A stretch of 64,000 nt of DNA from Ilyonectria destructans (GCA_020740775.1 JAHEWK010000015.1:1054001-1118000), one strand, 5' to 3'. Counted from the stretch's first letter, positions 11,177 to 23,705 are shown. The notes: generated by a model from the letters alone, not told the origin. Numbers and translations are program-made.

Positions 11177-13346
11177 GGTGAAGGGTTTCACAGAAGCGAT
11201 CAGGTTCCGTTTGAGCGACAACAACGGGCATGCGAGACGGCCCTGCGGAGTGGAATTGCGTCACTGGGCGATGGTGATGATGGCGAAACGCGCTCTTGTT
11301 GGCCGTGCAACGCGTAGGTTCCTTAATTACACCACGGCACCGCCACATCAGGCTGTAGCCACACTTGCCACCAGCCACCGCCCCCATTGGGATGTTCGTC
11401 CGAGATGAGGATCATGACCAGGTGGACGACCAAGTATGCGAGATGGACGCAGAAGGCAGTAATAGAAGTTGGCAAAAGTGTGAAATTTTGAAAATCGTTG
11501 TGGAAATATCGCCATTCAGCTAAATGACCCAACTCTATTCAGTCACTCCCCGTGCTCCACCTTCAAGCATAGCCTTTGTTCACACCTGACTTACATGAAG
11601 TCTGCAGCAAGAAAAGACATGCCGTGATCTTACGTAAATCTGAAGAATCCCTAGAGGATGATTTAGAAATTCCGGAATTATTACATACACGAGCTCACCC
11701 CGGTGGTATCAATAGAAAGAGTCGGGATCCTACGGGACTTTTGAGACGCCGCTATTCACATGTCGAATTCAACACCACACCGAGGAGGAAAGAGGGATCA
11801 TGCTAGGCATCATTAAACTAGCCGACATGTCTCCTTCCTGAATAGGTGGCCCGGCTGTGCAGAATCCGTCGCGTGTTAAAATAGACGACATTTTTGAGAG
11901 CCTGGGCGAGCACGCAATACCCACCATCACCAGTCGCCGTTAGTCTCGCCTGAACAAGGACCAATGACTTCTATAAGCGTAAACAGCCAAGAAAATAGTA
12001 GACTTCAATGTTTGGAACTTGTGATCTTGCAGGATTACTTGCCACCGGTGGTGGTAGCGCACCGAGGCGAGATGATGGTTGCCACGGCGTGATGTGTGCG
12101 AATGTGTGGATGGCATCATATCTTAGAGTTCGCATTGGACGCACCGGCTGATATGATTCTGCGTGGCGACAACATGTCGCCGGCAGGATACCAGAATATT
12201 TACAAGAATGTTTACTGGACATATGGAAGCACAGCTCTTATTCGGCATGACAATACAAGTCCCAATATCCGGGAGTCCGGGGCTGGACATTCCACACTCG
12301 CAGTGTGCCGGCCACGTCGATCCCGGCGACGCCGTTACGGACCACGGCGAATCCACCATCTAGGCAGTGGCCGTCCCGCGGTCTAGACTCGCATGAAAAA
12401 TTCATCTCTAGGCCTCCTGCGGCATTTGGACCTCAGCGGCGATCACATCATCGTGTACTCCCCGTCTTGGCGCCCAACCGCACCACGTCCTTTTGTCATT
12501 CGTGTCCATGCGGCGATGCAAAGACGAGAAGCGTGGGATGCAACGTCAGCCACGAACCAAGCGACTGGATACGCTTGTTGCAGAGAACGCCCCCAAGTCC
12601 CGGTCCCATGTCCAGCTGCCGCACCAGGGCGGGAACCGGGAGCTTCACCGTCTGCCGGACACACTGATGCGGAAGGTGGAGGGAAACCATTAGCAAATCT
12701 GTAATTGTCGAACAAGGTGTGACGGGCCCTAACGATGTTTATTACAAGGTGATCTGTCCAAGAGGCCGTGTTCAAGCCTGATCCTGGGAGCCGCATGTCA
12801 GATGCAGTCCCAGGGTGGAGAGAATTTGCAGCGGCGCCGCGCGTGATTGGCGACGCCGATGGGGCGGTTGCGATCACATCAGATCGCGCCATCGACCCGG
12901 TCGTCCCAAGAGAGAAACCATGACACATTGGCTGCCCACTGCAAGACAGTTACCAAACGAAGAGCTCCAAGGGGCCGCCAAAGCCTCTGAAAGCCGCAGC
13001 TTCCCGGGCTGGGATCGCCAAGCTGGCGGTTCCTATTCGGCGCTTCTGCACTCGAAGCTGTCGCGACCCGCCCCAAGAATGGCACGATGGCTCTCGGTAC
13101 CAGGGCCGAGCCGTCCGCAGGGCTTCTGGCTCGTTTCTAGATGTCCTAGTCTGCCAAGGAGGCTCTGCTTCAGGGGTCCCCGAGGTACCACTCTGAGGGG
13201 GCGCTGCGTTTCTTGGGACCGGCTGTGCGAGTATTCATAAGGTCATCGAGACCCGTCTTTTGGAGTTGACCTACCTCACTCTCCACTGACCTTCTTTGTC
13301 TCTCATTCTGCCTACAGCTTCTCTATTTGGCAAATCAGCTTACACC
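11177..13346. other. Intergenic, no gene recognised
   Basis: About 2.2 kb with several open frames of up to ~160 codons on both strands (for example 12928-12443 minus). None shows a family motif, a signal peptide or a convincing intron series, so I do not call a gene. It includes the promoter of the methionine permease, with CT-rich sequence just upstream of its ATG. Confidence 0.5.
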
Positions 13347-15028
13347 ATGAGCCACGAAGGCCTCAAGGAGCCGGTGGCCTACGACGCCACCAAGCATGAT
13401 GGTAACTCCAACACTGGATCCGATACCGAAGCTGGTTCGTAGACTGCCCGAAAAGAAAGCGCAACGTTACTGACCCTAAGTCTAGGCCGCTTGAGGATTG
13501 CAAGTGACGCCAAGCGCAAGATTGGTGTCCTCAGCGCGTCCATGCTCATCTTCAACCGCATCATCGGCACCGGCATCTTCGCGACTCCCTCGTCCATTCT
13601 CGCCCTCACTGGCAGCACCGGTCTTTCGCTCTTCATGTGGGTCGCCGGCGCGCTCATTGCCGGCGCGGGCACGGCTGTCTATCTCGAGTTTGGTACCGGC
13701 ATCCCCAAGAACGGCGGCGAGAAGAACTACCTCGAGTACGTCTACCGCAAGCCCAAGTTCCTCGTCACCGGCTTGTACGCTGGCTACGTGATTCTTCTAG
13801 GCTGGGCTTCTGGCAACTCGGTCGTCTTTGGTGAGTATATCCTCCACGCTGCCCAAGTCGACGTCGACCGCTGGAATCAGCGCGGTCTCGGTATTGCCTG
13901 CATCACCGTCGCCTTCATCATCCACGGCACAGCCCTTAAGTGGGGTATCCGTCTTCAAAACGTCCTGGGTATTATTAAGATCACCATCATTGTCATCATC
14001 ATCCTCGGCGGATTCATTGCCCTTGGGGGCCACCTCAAGATCGACGAGAAGCCCGACAACTTTACCAACGCCTTCGAAGGAACCACTGGTAGCGCATACG
14101 GCGTCGTCACTGCTCTGTATAATGTCATCTGGAGTTTCGTCGGCTACAGCAACGCAAACTATGCCCTCAGCGAGACCAAGAACCCCACGCGCACTCTCAA
14201 GATTGCCGCTCCCATTGCCATAATCTCGGTCTCGATTCTCTACATGCTCGTCAACATTGCCTATTTTGCCGCCGTCCCCAAGGCCGAGATCCTTGCTTCC
14301 AAGCGTCTCGTCGCTGCATCGCTCTTCCGCAACGTCTTCGGCAACACCGCTGAGCGTGCTCTGTCTGTCTTCGTCGCCTTGTCCGCGTTCGGCAACGTTC
14401 TCAGTGTCATCTTCTCTCAGGGCCGCCTTGTACAGGAGCTTGGTCGCGAGGGTATCCTTCCCTTCTCCCGCTTCTGGGCCAGCAATCGACCTTTCAACGC
14501 CCCACTCGCCGGTCTGTTTGAGCACTGGCTCATCTGTATCATTGTCATCCTTGCCCCTCCTCCTGGAGATGCGTACAACTTCATTCTCAAGTAAGTTCTT
14601 TCCTCCTAGTGTGCTTCCAGTATAATTCTAACCAGGATAGTCTCATCTCTTACCCCCTCGCTATCGTCAACACCTTCGTCGCCGCTGGCCTCGTTCACCT
14701 TTACCTGAACCGCGCCGCCTGGAAATGGAACCCCCCGATCAGCGCCTCTCTGCCGGTCATCGTTTTCTTCATGCTGAGCAACATTTACCTTGTCATCGCT
14801 CCCTTTGTACCACCCGAGGATGGCCAGAATGTCTACGAGAGCCTGCCCTACTGGATCCACTGTGTTGTCGGTTTCGCCGTCATCGCCGCAGGCGGTCTGT
14901 ATTGGTTGGGTTGGGCTGTTATCTTACCTAAACTGGGCAACTACGAACTGGTTCGGGAGACCGTAGTGGATGATATTGATGGTTGGGAGTCGAATGTGTT
15001 CTTCAAGAGGCCGCTGGGCTCGGCCTAG
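13347..15028 (+). CDS. MUP1-like high-affinity methionine/amino acid permease
   Basis: Exons 13347-13434, 13486-14590 and 14641-15028 give 526 residues. It is an APC-superfamily plasma-membrane permease of the LAT-like group to which yeast Mup1/Mup3 belong. Seen: a short hydrophilic N-terminus, first helix F-N-R-I-I-G-T-G-I-F (the conserved GTGIF substrate-binding break), then about twelve hydrophobic helices, and a conserved S-F-V-G-Y-S-N-A-N-Y-A-L-S-E segment matching helix 6. Uptake of methionine or cysteine by proton symport is inferred from family. The last intron uses acceptor GATAG at 14640, the only choice that keeps the frame into N-L-I-S-Y-P. The first intron donor is weak (GTTCGT). 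Confidence 0.88.
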
Positions 15029-15706
15029 GCTTTCTCTTCTTTCGTACATACTTTAGCATGAATAATACTTTAACATCTTTGTTGGGTTTAATACGATAAC
15101 TCGCAGCATTTAAATGATCCTCATACCTTTCAGCGTGAATTAACGAAAGTAGAAACTCTATGAAAATGCGAGAGTCGCCGAAAACATTCATTTCTCAACT
15201 TTCCTTGCCTTCTCCAACTTCCAATTTCAGCCAAGAGTCCCAAAGACGGCTGTCTCGCGATTAAAAATAGCTACATGTTTTATTTCATCTTTTACTTTGA
15301 ATTCAACCACCTACTACAAACTCTAGCAACGTTGTAGGTAAAATTAGATGGCAGTTACATATAATAATAATAACACTTTTAGACATACCATTTCACATGG
15401 TTAACAAGGTTGGAGACCGATTCATCGAGGGCTTGACAAAGGTGAGTGCACGGTAACTTTTTCTTTAGTTATTGTATCTATGGGATTTGGGTCTGGTGTT
15501 AAGTGTGTGCCTCTATTGCTTGTAACTTTTGTATGACTTTGATCTGATATTATTGAGTAAAACTAAAAGGTGAAAAAGAACTAACGCACCGATTTTGCAA
15601 CATGCTAAACAGCCTGGAAAACTTTATGCCTATGACAGAACTGCTAATAGGCAAATACCTACCTAGCAAGCAACTAAGATAACAACAGTAGCCGAAGAAA
15701 TCTATA
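15029..15706. other. AT-rich intergenic with degraded sequence
   Basis: AT-rich and no open frame of note. It contains a short TATTGAGTAAAACTAAAA motif near 15550, resembling the right end of the inverted-repeat element at 34.5-35.3 kb. Any 5' part of the following pseudogene is unrecognisable. Confidence 0.45.
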
Positions 15707-16527
15707 ATGTTCTTCGATTCGACACGCCCGGATGCAATCCTCCACCTCGCTGCACCGTTATATTATAATACCTCTGGTTTTGAGCGGGACTTGATGATAC
15801 CTGCCATTAAAAGCTCTACTGCTATACTCGATGCGACAAAGCAACTTGGAAGTATTCAACGCGTCGTGCATACCAGCTCGTTTGCGGGTATTTACGATAT
15901 GTCCAAGGGCCCCTAGCCTAGGAAGACCTACACCGCCGAGGACTGGTCGCCTTTGATATATGAGGATGGAGTAGCTGTGCTGTCTGCTGCTGTAGCCTAC
16001 TACTCCAGCAAGACAGTCGCGGAACGAGCTGCCTGGATATGGATGGAGGACACTCCGTTCTTGTCGTTTGACTTGGTGAGCCTTAACCCAGCTATTGTCT
16101 TTGGGGTATTCCTACTGGGCGCAGTTCCAACCTCACCAGCGCATCTGAATATATCGAATTAAATCGTATACGATATTGTGTCTGCTAGGCAAGACGGAGA
16201 CATTCCTCCTACGCGAGACTCTATCTGGGTCAGCGTGAACGATGTCGCTCTCGCACTTTGAGAGCTCTCGAGGGGCGGGAAGCCGGCGGGGAGAGATATC
16301 TGCTAGCTGCAGGTGTGTACTGCAATCAAGAGATTGCTGATGTTGCTTGGAAAGTAGCAAGAAAACATGCGAGCAGCATCCCTCGTGGGAGTCCCGGGTT
16401 GAGAGAAGCTGACAATCATTTTGGAATCGATGCCACAAAGACCAAGAAGGCTCTGGGCATCAAGTGGCAGGGGTTCGAGGAGGTGTTGGCGGAGTTATTG
16501 CGCCAGCTATTCCAGATTCAGGAATGA
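15707..16527 (+). pseudogene. Decayed NAD-dependent epimerase/ketoreductase (GRE2-like)
   Basis: The translation shows an extended-SDR body: L-H-L-A-A-P, then V-V-H-T-S-S-F-A-G, then Y-Y-S-S-K with the catalytic Tyr and Lys, then L-N-P-A-I-V-F-G and the V-N-D-V-A-L-A segment, as in methylglyoxal/dihydroflavonol-type reductases. The frame is broken by a TAG at 15914, a TAA at 16160 and a frameshift at about 16258. The N-terminal nucleotide-binding G-x-x-G-x-x-G part is missing. Homology past the breaks stays clear, so decay is fairly recent. It heads a graveyard that also includes the quinone reductase remnant near 19 kb. Confidence 0.75.
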
Positions 16528-17248
16528 GCTGAGGCCATCGAATGATCTACAGAAATAAGAGGCTACTGCTCGGGCGAGAGGTTGCGGGGTGTCATGCCAG
16601 TAGAATATGACGATACGATGATGCTTATTACTTTTATGACCTTTATCATCGTCTAACGGCACGATGTCCCGCCAACTGCCTGAAGGCATAAAAAGACGTG
16701 CAAAGCTAGATACTAAGTATATTATTCTCATAGTTAGAAAAGCCAGCTTTACATCGGGGGACTAGTAGCCAGCTCATGCTTTGTCGCTGCTCCTAGCTGC
16801 TGTAGCTATTCTTTCCTTGTATCCGGACCAAAGTTCCATTTAACACTTTACCAACATAAAACCTCATAATTCACAAACCTCGCACCCATCCACAAGTTAT
16901 AAGGCCACAGAGTGATAGATAGCTGTCAGGGTCGAAGCCGCTAAGGCCCAGCCTAGGGCCGCGAGCCGCAAAGGGCCACAAGTACAGTAGGCCGAGACAT
17001 CGAGAGCCCAAAGAGCTAGCAGCCGGTCTGCAAAAGAGAGGGTGAAGAAGTGACGCAAAAGGAAGTGAAATCAGACTCGAAAGGGAAGTGGAAAAGGTCG
17101 GCCAGGCATCTTTGCTAGCCGTCAGTCACCGGCCGGCTAGGAAACCCTCGAGGTTATGGCGGACACTACAAAAGAAAGCTACCTCTCACTCACGTTTCAA
17201 TCCTACTTCAGTCAAGTTTGCACGTCGAGAATAGGCCCGACCACCCCA
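16528..17248. other. Intergenic, no gene recognised
   Basis: Between the 3' end of the decayed reductase and the 3' end of the SDR. Contains purine-rich sequence at 16920-17100 and no supported gene. Confidence 0.5.
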
Positions 17249-18137
17249 TTACCATGGTGACACGCCATTAGCAGTAATTAAACCGCTTGCATCACCATCA
17301 CGTTCGCCACGCAGGACACTTAGCACAAGCCGCGCCGAGCTCCCAGGGTCACCTGCATAGCCGCCAGCTGTGCGAGCCTCTTCGCTCGTGCCGCGCAAAT
17401 TGGACACCACAAAGCCTGGACAAAGGATTCGGACCTTCATAGGCGTGTCCGCAACCTCAATCTGCTCATGCATCGCAATCATGTTGAGTGCTGCTTTACT
17501 CGCTCGGTAGGCGTTTGACCCAGCGGTAGTCACGTGGTAGGAAGAGGCTGGGTCGGTGATCATGGTGAGTGAGCTCACTGTACTGCCGATGTAAATCGAG
17601 TAAGGCGCTGAGGAGGCCAAGAGTAACGATCGAAATGCACTGGAGACGAGGGCGGGGCCGGTTACGTTTGTCGTGAATGTTGAGTTGAACATGGACTCGA
17701 GATCAGGGCCTTCGGGTGCGATGCCAGCATTGTTGATCAGTACGTCCAGGCGCCCAAATTTGTCCTTGACAGTGAGCGCGGCCTTTTCAATGGAGTCATT
17801 GTTCGTGACGTCAAGATGTAAAGGTGTCAATTCGGTCTCATGATGGCCAGCCGCTTTTATGTCCGTAATGGCGGAGTTGACCTTATCGAGTGTACGCCCG
17901 GCTAGGATGATGTGGAAAGACTCGGGGGCAGCTGCTAATTCTTTGGCTATAGCGAAGCCTATGCCTGAGTTTGCACCTAAAAACGATGAGCCATTGTCAG
18001 AAACAATGGAGACGGGCCATATAGTCGATTGACAAGACCGACGCAGGCTAGGGCTTTGACGTAGATGAAATCAATTACATAAGAAATTAAATGTAATATT
18101 TCGTCTTACCGGTGATGAGAACAATTTTGGTAGACAT
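17249..18137 (-). CDS. Short-chain dehydrogenase/reductase
   Basis: Exon 1 (18137-18110) and exon 2 (17976-17249) across a 133-bp intron give 251 residues, the normal length for a classical SDR. Seen: cofactor motif T-G-A-N-S-G-I-G (residues 9-16), N-N-A-G, an active-site serine run S-T-V-S-S (about 141-145) and Y-R-A-S-K with Tyr166 and Lys170. The intron splits the glycine codon of the T-G motif, a common position. It should reduce or oxidise a carbonyl/alcohol with NAD(P); R at the end of beta-2 (L-A-G-R-T) suggests NADP(H). Substrate unknown. It is the only intact gene between two decayed oxidoreductases, so it may be the survivor of a former cluster. Confidence 0.87.
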
Positions 18138-18749
18138 GGCGACCGCGGAAGTTGGGGTTTAGGGCTTTTGAGTCCTTTGTAATTGAGAAAGCTGATTGAA
18201 TTCAAAGGCTCAGGGACCCCGAGTCTTTTATGCTGGTAATAGGAACACGAAACACCAGCAATCAATGACGCGTTGATGATGCGATGCTCCTTTGTCTCGA
18301 ATCCTTCGGCGTCTCAGATATCTTAAGTCCGAGGTCCGCAGGCAGCGTGTAAGACTATGTAACCTCAAAGAGTAGCAACGTAACACGGGCACGAGCTAAG
18401 CGTCAGTCTTCGCTCATTCCAGGAGTGCCGAGCGTCTTCATAAATAATGAGTTCTTGCTAATGTGGATAAATGCAGCTGCATGCATGCAGCAATAATCGA
18501 AGAAGTCACCTCTGATATAGCCAGCGAAAATATCTAAAGCTGTTGAAAGGGTTAGATAAACTTGACTTCTGCTCTATTTGGGCTCTTTAATCATGTACCA
18601 AACTGTCTATTTGATCCTTCTTCACCCTTTTCGCTTAATGCTACTATGGTCGACACGGGTGCTGTCATTTCAAGTGTCACGGCGCTTCTCAAGATTCAGT
18701 CAGCCCTGGTCTATATACCCGGCCTTGATGAGCTTCTTTTTATATAACA
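18138..18749. other. Intergenic, no gene recognised
   Basis: SDR promoter plus AT-moderate sequence leading into the quinone reductase remnant. An open frame at 18562-18747 has no recognisable domain. Confidence 0.45.
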
Positions 18750-19175
18750 CGCTTAATGCTTTATATCCCGTCGAGGCTAAAATGGTAAACTTCGACATAC
18801 CCCGGCTTGAGTACCAGCTAGTACTCGGATATCGTTTAGTGGCTCAGTCGTTGCCGTTGGAGCTCAGGTTGTCCACTTCCAGGTCGGCGACAGAGTTGCG
18901 GCCTCCAATCCACCTGACGCCGGTAACCCATATGGAGCATAGCGGAACTATGTTTTGGTACCATTAACGAACGCAACGAGAGTCTCGCGTCGAGTTGGCC
19001 TCAATATCACCATAAACCTGGTGGGCAGTTTGAGAACGGTCGTGGGAGTGTTTAGTAACACTCTCGGGATTAAGAGGCCTGATATTCGGAACCCGATCAT
19101 AAGAAACTATAGTAATGTGTTTATCCATGGAGGGACATCAGACTTTAGAAGTTTGGCCGTTTAGCATGCTTCTCA
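18750..19175 (+). pseudogene. Remnant of zinc-type alcohol dehydrogenase / quinone oxidoreductase
   Basis: Fragments read in order as an MDR N-terminus: P-V-E-A-K-M-V-N-F-D-I-P then V-L-G-Y, followed after a frameshift at about 18832 by S-G-S-V-V-A-V-G-A and F-Q-V-G-D-R-V-A-A ending at a TAG (about 18928). Further on comes V-F-I-H-G-G-T-S-D-F-R-S-L-A-V and a TAG, at the position of the cofactor-binding glycine motif. The order and spacing match medium-chain dehydrogenases of the enoyl/quinone reductase group. The C-terminal half is not recognisable. The call rests on short motifs. Confidence 0.6.
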
Positions 19176-20884
19176 GACGGTGTCTTCACAACGACCTCGC
19201 CAAGGCATAAATGATTTGTCTCGAACGGCGATTGTTGATCATACCGAGAATGAGAGGGCCATTATGAAATCCCTGGTTGATGAAGGGCATTCGAGTTGTC
19301 CATTCCATCTCGCTGCCAGAGACATTGAGGGTCACAGCGAACCTTCTGGCGGGCCAGGGAAGAAGAAAACCGTGCACGACACTTCCGGCTCTTGGCAACG
19401 AAGATCTCCCTTATGAAGTAACTTGAGTCATCTCTTCTTGACATCTCTCGCTAGATGAAGAGAAGAAGAGAGGGCTGCGAGGCTCGGCGTTCCATACCCA
19501 CTCAAAATAGTCCCTTTTGGTAGGAGGGCTTTCAGGGTGCGCTGGATATCGTGCATAAAAGAATTAGCGGTGAAATGCTACTAATCGATCTTGAATAGTA
19601 GTCTGAATCTCGGGATGGTGGATCTGCTATGGGTATGACACGGCTATGTCGACAATACAACATCAATACACGTAGAGTCTTCCAAGGTTATGATTAATAC
19701 TGCCAGAAGTGAAAGGGAGTCTTGAGAGAGCTCTGAATGCTAGGCCTCACCCACAGTTAAAGTTCCTCAATGTCTCTCAATGTCAGGTGCCGGAATGCAA
19801 AGGCCGGATCCAGGCCTCCCTGAACGCCGGATTCGGCAAAGACTAGGAATCTACATTCCGTAGCTGCAGCAAGCTAGCTGCAGTTAGCTCGTATAAATAG
19901 CTAGGAACAGCCGCCTTTTGGCAGGGAGGTCAGAGATCAATACAGTCACCACCAACCCCCCTACCTTCCTCGCTATCTAGCAGCTATTCGTCTGACCTCT
20001 TTACTCCTTATTGTGTATTATAGCCCTGGCACTCAGATGTCGCTCTCAGGAACAGTGGGTATTTGCAAGTTCCATGCAAAACATCAGGGCATATACCAGG
20101 GGTCCATTTTAGAAAACTAGAAAAAGCTAGTGTCCAAAAGACTCTTTCGGCGGCGGTGAGGGCCCCTTCCCATGAACGACGGAAAAGCTCTAGATAGGCG
20201 GCTGTCAAGGACAGAGCGGCCAGTGACACACCCTCGTATGCGAAAAAGATAACAACGGGTTGTAAGGATCGGAACTCGGCAACATAGCATGTTTCTCCTT
20301 TAAAGAACTAGCTTGGGAATTAAGGGCTACTTTAGGGATGTTTTTGATGAGAACACTGGTGGAGAAATGGAGAACCCGGGGAAGCAAAAAGACGCGCCGA
20401 TTGTGCAGCAACCCCTCACCCAGACCTACCATCTAAAACGCCGTGATGGTTGCTGGCATGCCTGCAAGGAACGCCGAGTTATGGAATGAGGGCGTATGAC
20501 ACCTTCCGGCTTCACAGCTGATCGTCAGGGAAAATGGGTGCCATCCGGGAGGTCATGGGTAGACGGAGAATTGCAGCCACGAATCGGAGTTGCGGAGTAA
20601 GCATAAATGTAACCTTAGCCGGAACATCGCATTGAGAGCTCGATTGCCCCTTTTGGACGCTTCATCATATTAGTCTGTGCTAATTGAGGAGAGCTCGTCG
20701 TCTAAATGAGAGAGGTGGAAAATTTGGGGCAAATCCTTCGTTGATAGATGCCCTGGACTCTCCGGGTCTATATTCATGGAGTATATAAGAAGCAGAGTTT
20801 CCGGTGAGTCAGAAAGATGTTTCCACCTCACTTCCAGTTTATCAACACTACAGTCCTCAAGCTCAAGAAAACCACCCTGTCATC
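19176..20884. other. Intergenic, no gene recognised
   Basis: About 1.7 kb upstream of the pectate lyase. Open frames are short and featureless. The final 100 bp carry a TATA box. Confidence 0.5.
20782..20788 (+). promoter_or_regulatory. TATA box of PL3 pectate lyase 1
   Basis: TATATAA within GTATATAAG, 97 bp upstream of the ATG. The same GTATATAAG context occurs 119 bp before the second pectate lyase at 55.3 kb. Confidence 0.6.
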
Positions 20885-21662
20885 ATGAAGTATTCCGCTG
20901 CTCTTATCGCTGCTCTCGTCAGCTCGGCTTCGGCCGCTGCCACAACCACCCTTCCCGCGTCCCAGGGTGCCACTTCTGTGTCCACTGCGATCCCCGTCAA
21001 GACTAGCTACGATGGTGGCATGAAGAAGTTTGACCGAAACCGTAAGGACATGAGACGATGCCATCATTCAGTTGCTAACTCAGTACATAGCCAAGGTCTG
21101 CCAGGGACAAACCGAGACTGGTGAGAAAGACGCCATGTTCATCCTCGAGGACGGCGCCACCCTCTCCAACGTTATTATCGGTCCCAACCAGGCCGAGGGC
21201 GTCCACTGCAAGGGAACCTGTACTCTGAACAACGTCTGGTGGGCCGATGTCTGTGAAGATGCTCTCACCCTCAAGCAGAGCAGCGGCACCTCATACGTCA
21301 ACGGCGGCGGTGCCTTCAAGGCCGATGATAAAATCATCCAATTCAACGGTCGTGGCACCGTCCGGATCAAGGACTTTTACGCCAACGACTACGGAAAACT
21401 CGTCCGCAGCTGCGGCAACTGCAGCGGCAACGGCGGCCCCCGCAACATTATTATCGACGGTGTTATTGCCAAGGACGGTGGCGTTCTTTGCGGCATCAAC
21501 ACCAACTACGGCGACACCTGTAAAATCACCAACTCTTGCCAGGACAGCGCAAAGTACTGCGACCGCTATGAGGGTAACTCGAGCGGCGCGGAGCCTACCA
21601 AGCTTGGCTCTGGCCCTGACGGCACTTACTGCACTACCTCTGGTGTTACTAAGAGCTGCTAA
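20885..21662 (+). CDS. Secreted PL3 pectate lyase
   Basis: Exons 20885-21041 and 21091-21662 give 242 residues. A signal peptide (first ~18 residues, ending A-S-A) leads to a PL3 (PelD/PelI-type) beta-helix: E-G-V-H-C, T-L-N-N-V-W-W, D-V-C-E-D-A-L-T, G-G-G-A-F and F-Y-A-N-D-Y-G-K-L are the conserved family blocks. Eleven or so cysteines suggest disulphide bonding. It cleaves unmethylated pectate by beta-elimination, calcium-dependent in the family, acting on plant cell walls outside the cell. The single 49-bp intron has CTAAC and ATAG signals. It is unlike its paralogue at 55.3 kb, which has three introns at other sites. Confidence 0.93.
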
Positions 21663-22507
21663 GCGAAGAAATGGCTTAAAAGGGGTGAAGATGAACTAGA
21701 AGGAGTTGAGATGAGTGATGAAGGCGTGACAAATGATGCAATTAAAGCTTGATCAGGAAAGCTCGTCTTGTACATACTTGAACAATGAATTACACAGGGT
21801 TTTGATCTGCTGCAACAATTATATCTCTTTGTCAAAGACAAAAACTAAACATAAGCGCAAAGATCTAATCCACTTGGCAAAGACGCGTCACTGGCTGAAA
21901 GGGTCGGAGACAAAAGAGGCAATCCACAAGTGAGATGGTGTTGGATGCCTCTCCTTGAAGATGAATACGAAGTACGGATAGTGGAACGATATGTTGAGTT
22001 ATATCACGCTGTGATTGCTTAGAGCAGTCCCATAATAAGGGCTGCACTGACTTAAGCAGGGCTGCTGACAGCCGCCCTTTATTATTAGCAACAAGGGTCT
22101 TTTATTTCATCACGATGTTTTACGCCACAGATGCAGTGTGTAACGCTCCAGCCGAAACATCATTTCAGAACAATGGCTTGTTGTGATGAGATGAGATGAA
22201 GGAAAATATTTCAGCTGAGCCTATGGCTGGTCTCCTGTCCATCCTCTCAGAGGTATGAAGAAGAAACATAGTTAAAGGTCTTGGATCCTTCCGCCCACCG
22301 CCACCACCTAACATGGGCCTGAACACGAAGTGAGGGTCCTGTAGCAACCCCTGGTGGGCGAAGAATTCTCGCCCAATAATTTTGCAACACGTCAGCAAGT
22401 AGTTCCTGAACACAAGATCTCACGTAAGTTAATTGTAACTCAGATACCTCCTACATATACCCATTGCTCGGCATATTTACCAGCGAACTAACCTCCTCAC
22501 TCAAATC
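21663..22507. other. Intergenic, no gene recognised
   Basis: 3' flank of the pectate lyase and promoter of the esterase. No gene seen. Confidence 0.5.
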
Positions 22508-23705
22508 ATGCTGTTACTTTTCTTCCTCTTCTTGGCTGTAGCGCACGCCATCGTCGTCTCGGGACCTTCCGGGCCTTGGAACGTCTCGCATCATGTCGTG
22601 GAACTCACTGATGAGTCTCGATGGGATCCGTATGCTCCGGAAAACAGTCCACACAAGCGACGTATTCTGACGTCCTTCTTCCTCCCCGTCCACCAGGACC
22701 AGCAGGAATGCGACATCGACAGAATCGATTATATGCCACCGAAGAGCCTCGAGACTTACACAATCGTCGCTAAGGCGTTGGGACTACCCAACAACACCTT
22801 CCAAGGGCTCGAGCTCGACTTTTGCAAGGTCTCATCGAAGAAGCAGCTGTTACATCCCGTTGTCATATTTTCCCCCGGTTTCAGTAGCTCAAGGCTCTTC
22901 TCTAGTGCCCAGGCACAGTCACTCGCTAGTCAAGGCTACGTCGTCATCACAGTCGACCACCCTTATGAAGCTACCATTGTGGAATTTCCCGACGGCAGAG
23001 TCGTGTATGGAGTAACTTCAGCCGCGATAGATGATGAAACAGCTGAAAAGGCTGTAGCAGTCAGTAAACCCATGTCCCCTCCCCATTGTCGCTGCTAACG
23101 CTCAGGCGATTCGACAGGTCCGAAGCCAAGATATATCTTTCCTCATCGATCAAATCTCAGAGCCTTCAAATCTAGGTGACAGCTTCGACGGAAGATTCGA
23201 CATGAACAAGATCTTTGTTTACGGTCACTCTCTCGGAGGAGCTACCTCTGCTCAGGTTGCTTTCAACGATGACCGTGTTCTCGGCGGTCTTGACCTCGAC
23301 GGTGGGCTGCGTGGGTCTGTTAGCGAAGATGGTCTTGACGTACCATTCTTTGTCGTTAGTGTAGAGAGCACAGCGGACACAGCATCATACTTCAAGGGGT
23401 TCATGGACAAACTCCGTGGCCCAAAGATGCTCCTCGCCATTGATGGGACGGAGCACCTGTCCTTTGTGGACCTGCCACTGCTCCTCTCACTACGCGATGA
23501 CGTGTCACCGGAATTGCAGCCCGTGATCGCGATGGTGCTTGGGACCATAGATGGCAAGAGGATAGCTGACATTGTGAACAATATCCTCAGCATGGTGACG
23601 AGCTTCATATTTGAGGGAAAGGCCGAATCCCTTTGCAAACTTGAGGATGAGGTTGCTGAGGTTACAGTCGTGGAGCGGGATCTGAATGGGACCTGCTCAG
23701 ACTAA
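22508..23705 (+). CDS. Secreted PAF-acetylhydrolase-like esterase
   Basis: Exons 22508-23059 and 23106-23705 give 383 residues across a 46-bp intron with an unusual GTCAGT donor (the only phase-compatible one). A signal peptide (about residues 1-15) precedes an alpha/beta-hydrolase domain resembling plasma/type II platelet-activating factor acetylhydrolases. Seen: P-V-V-I-F-S-P-G-F oxyanion region, D-H-P-Y-E-A-T, the nucleophile elbow G-H-S-L-G-G (Ser226) and a late H-L-S-F with the likely catalytic His. Fungal relatives are secreted esterases with unknown natural substrates; short-chain acyl ester hydrolysis is inferred. It lies between pectate lyase and beta-glucosidase genes, but co-function is not shown. 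Confidence 0.83.

Noticed and set aside
12443..12928. 161-codon minus-strand frame in the 11-13 kb gap
   Set aside because: No recognisable domain or signal peptide; overlaps several other open frames, as expected in GC-rich intergenic DNA.
13797..14525. 242-codon open frame antisense to the methionine permease
   Set aside because: Shadow frame, Asp/Glu-rich complement of a membrane protein gene.
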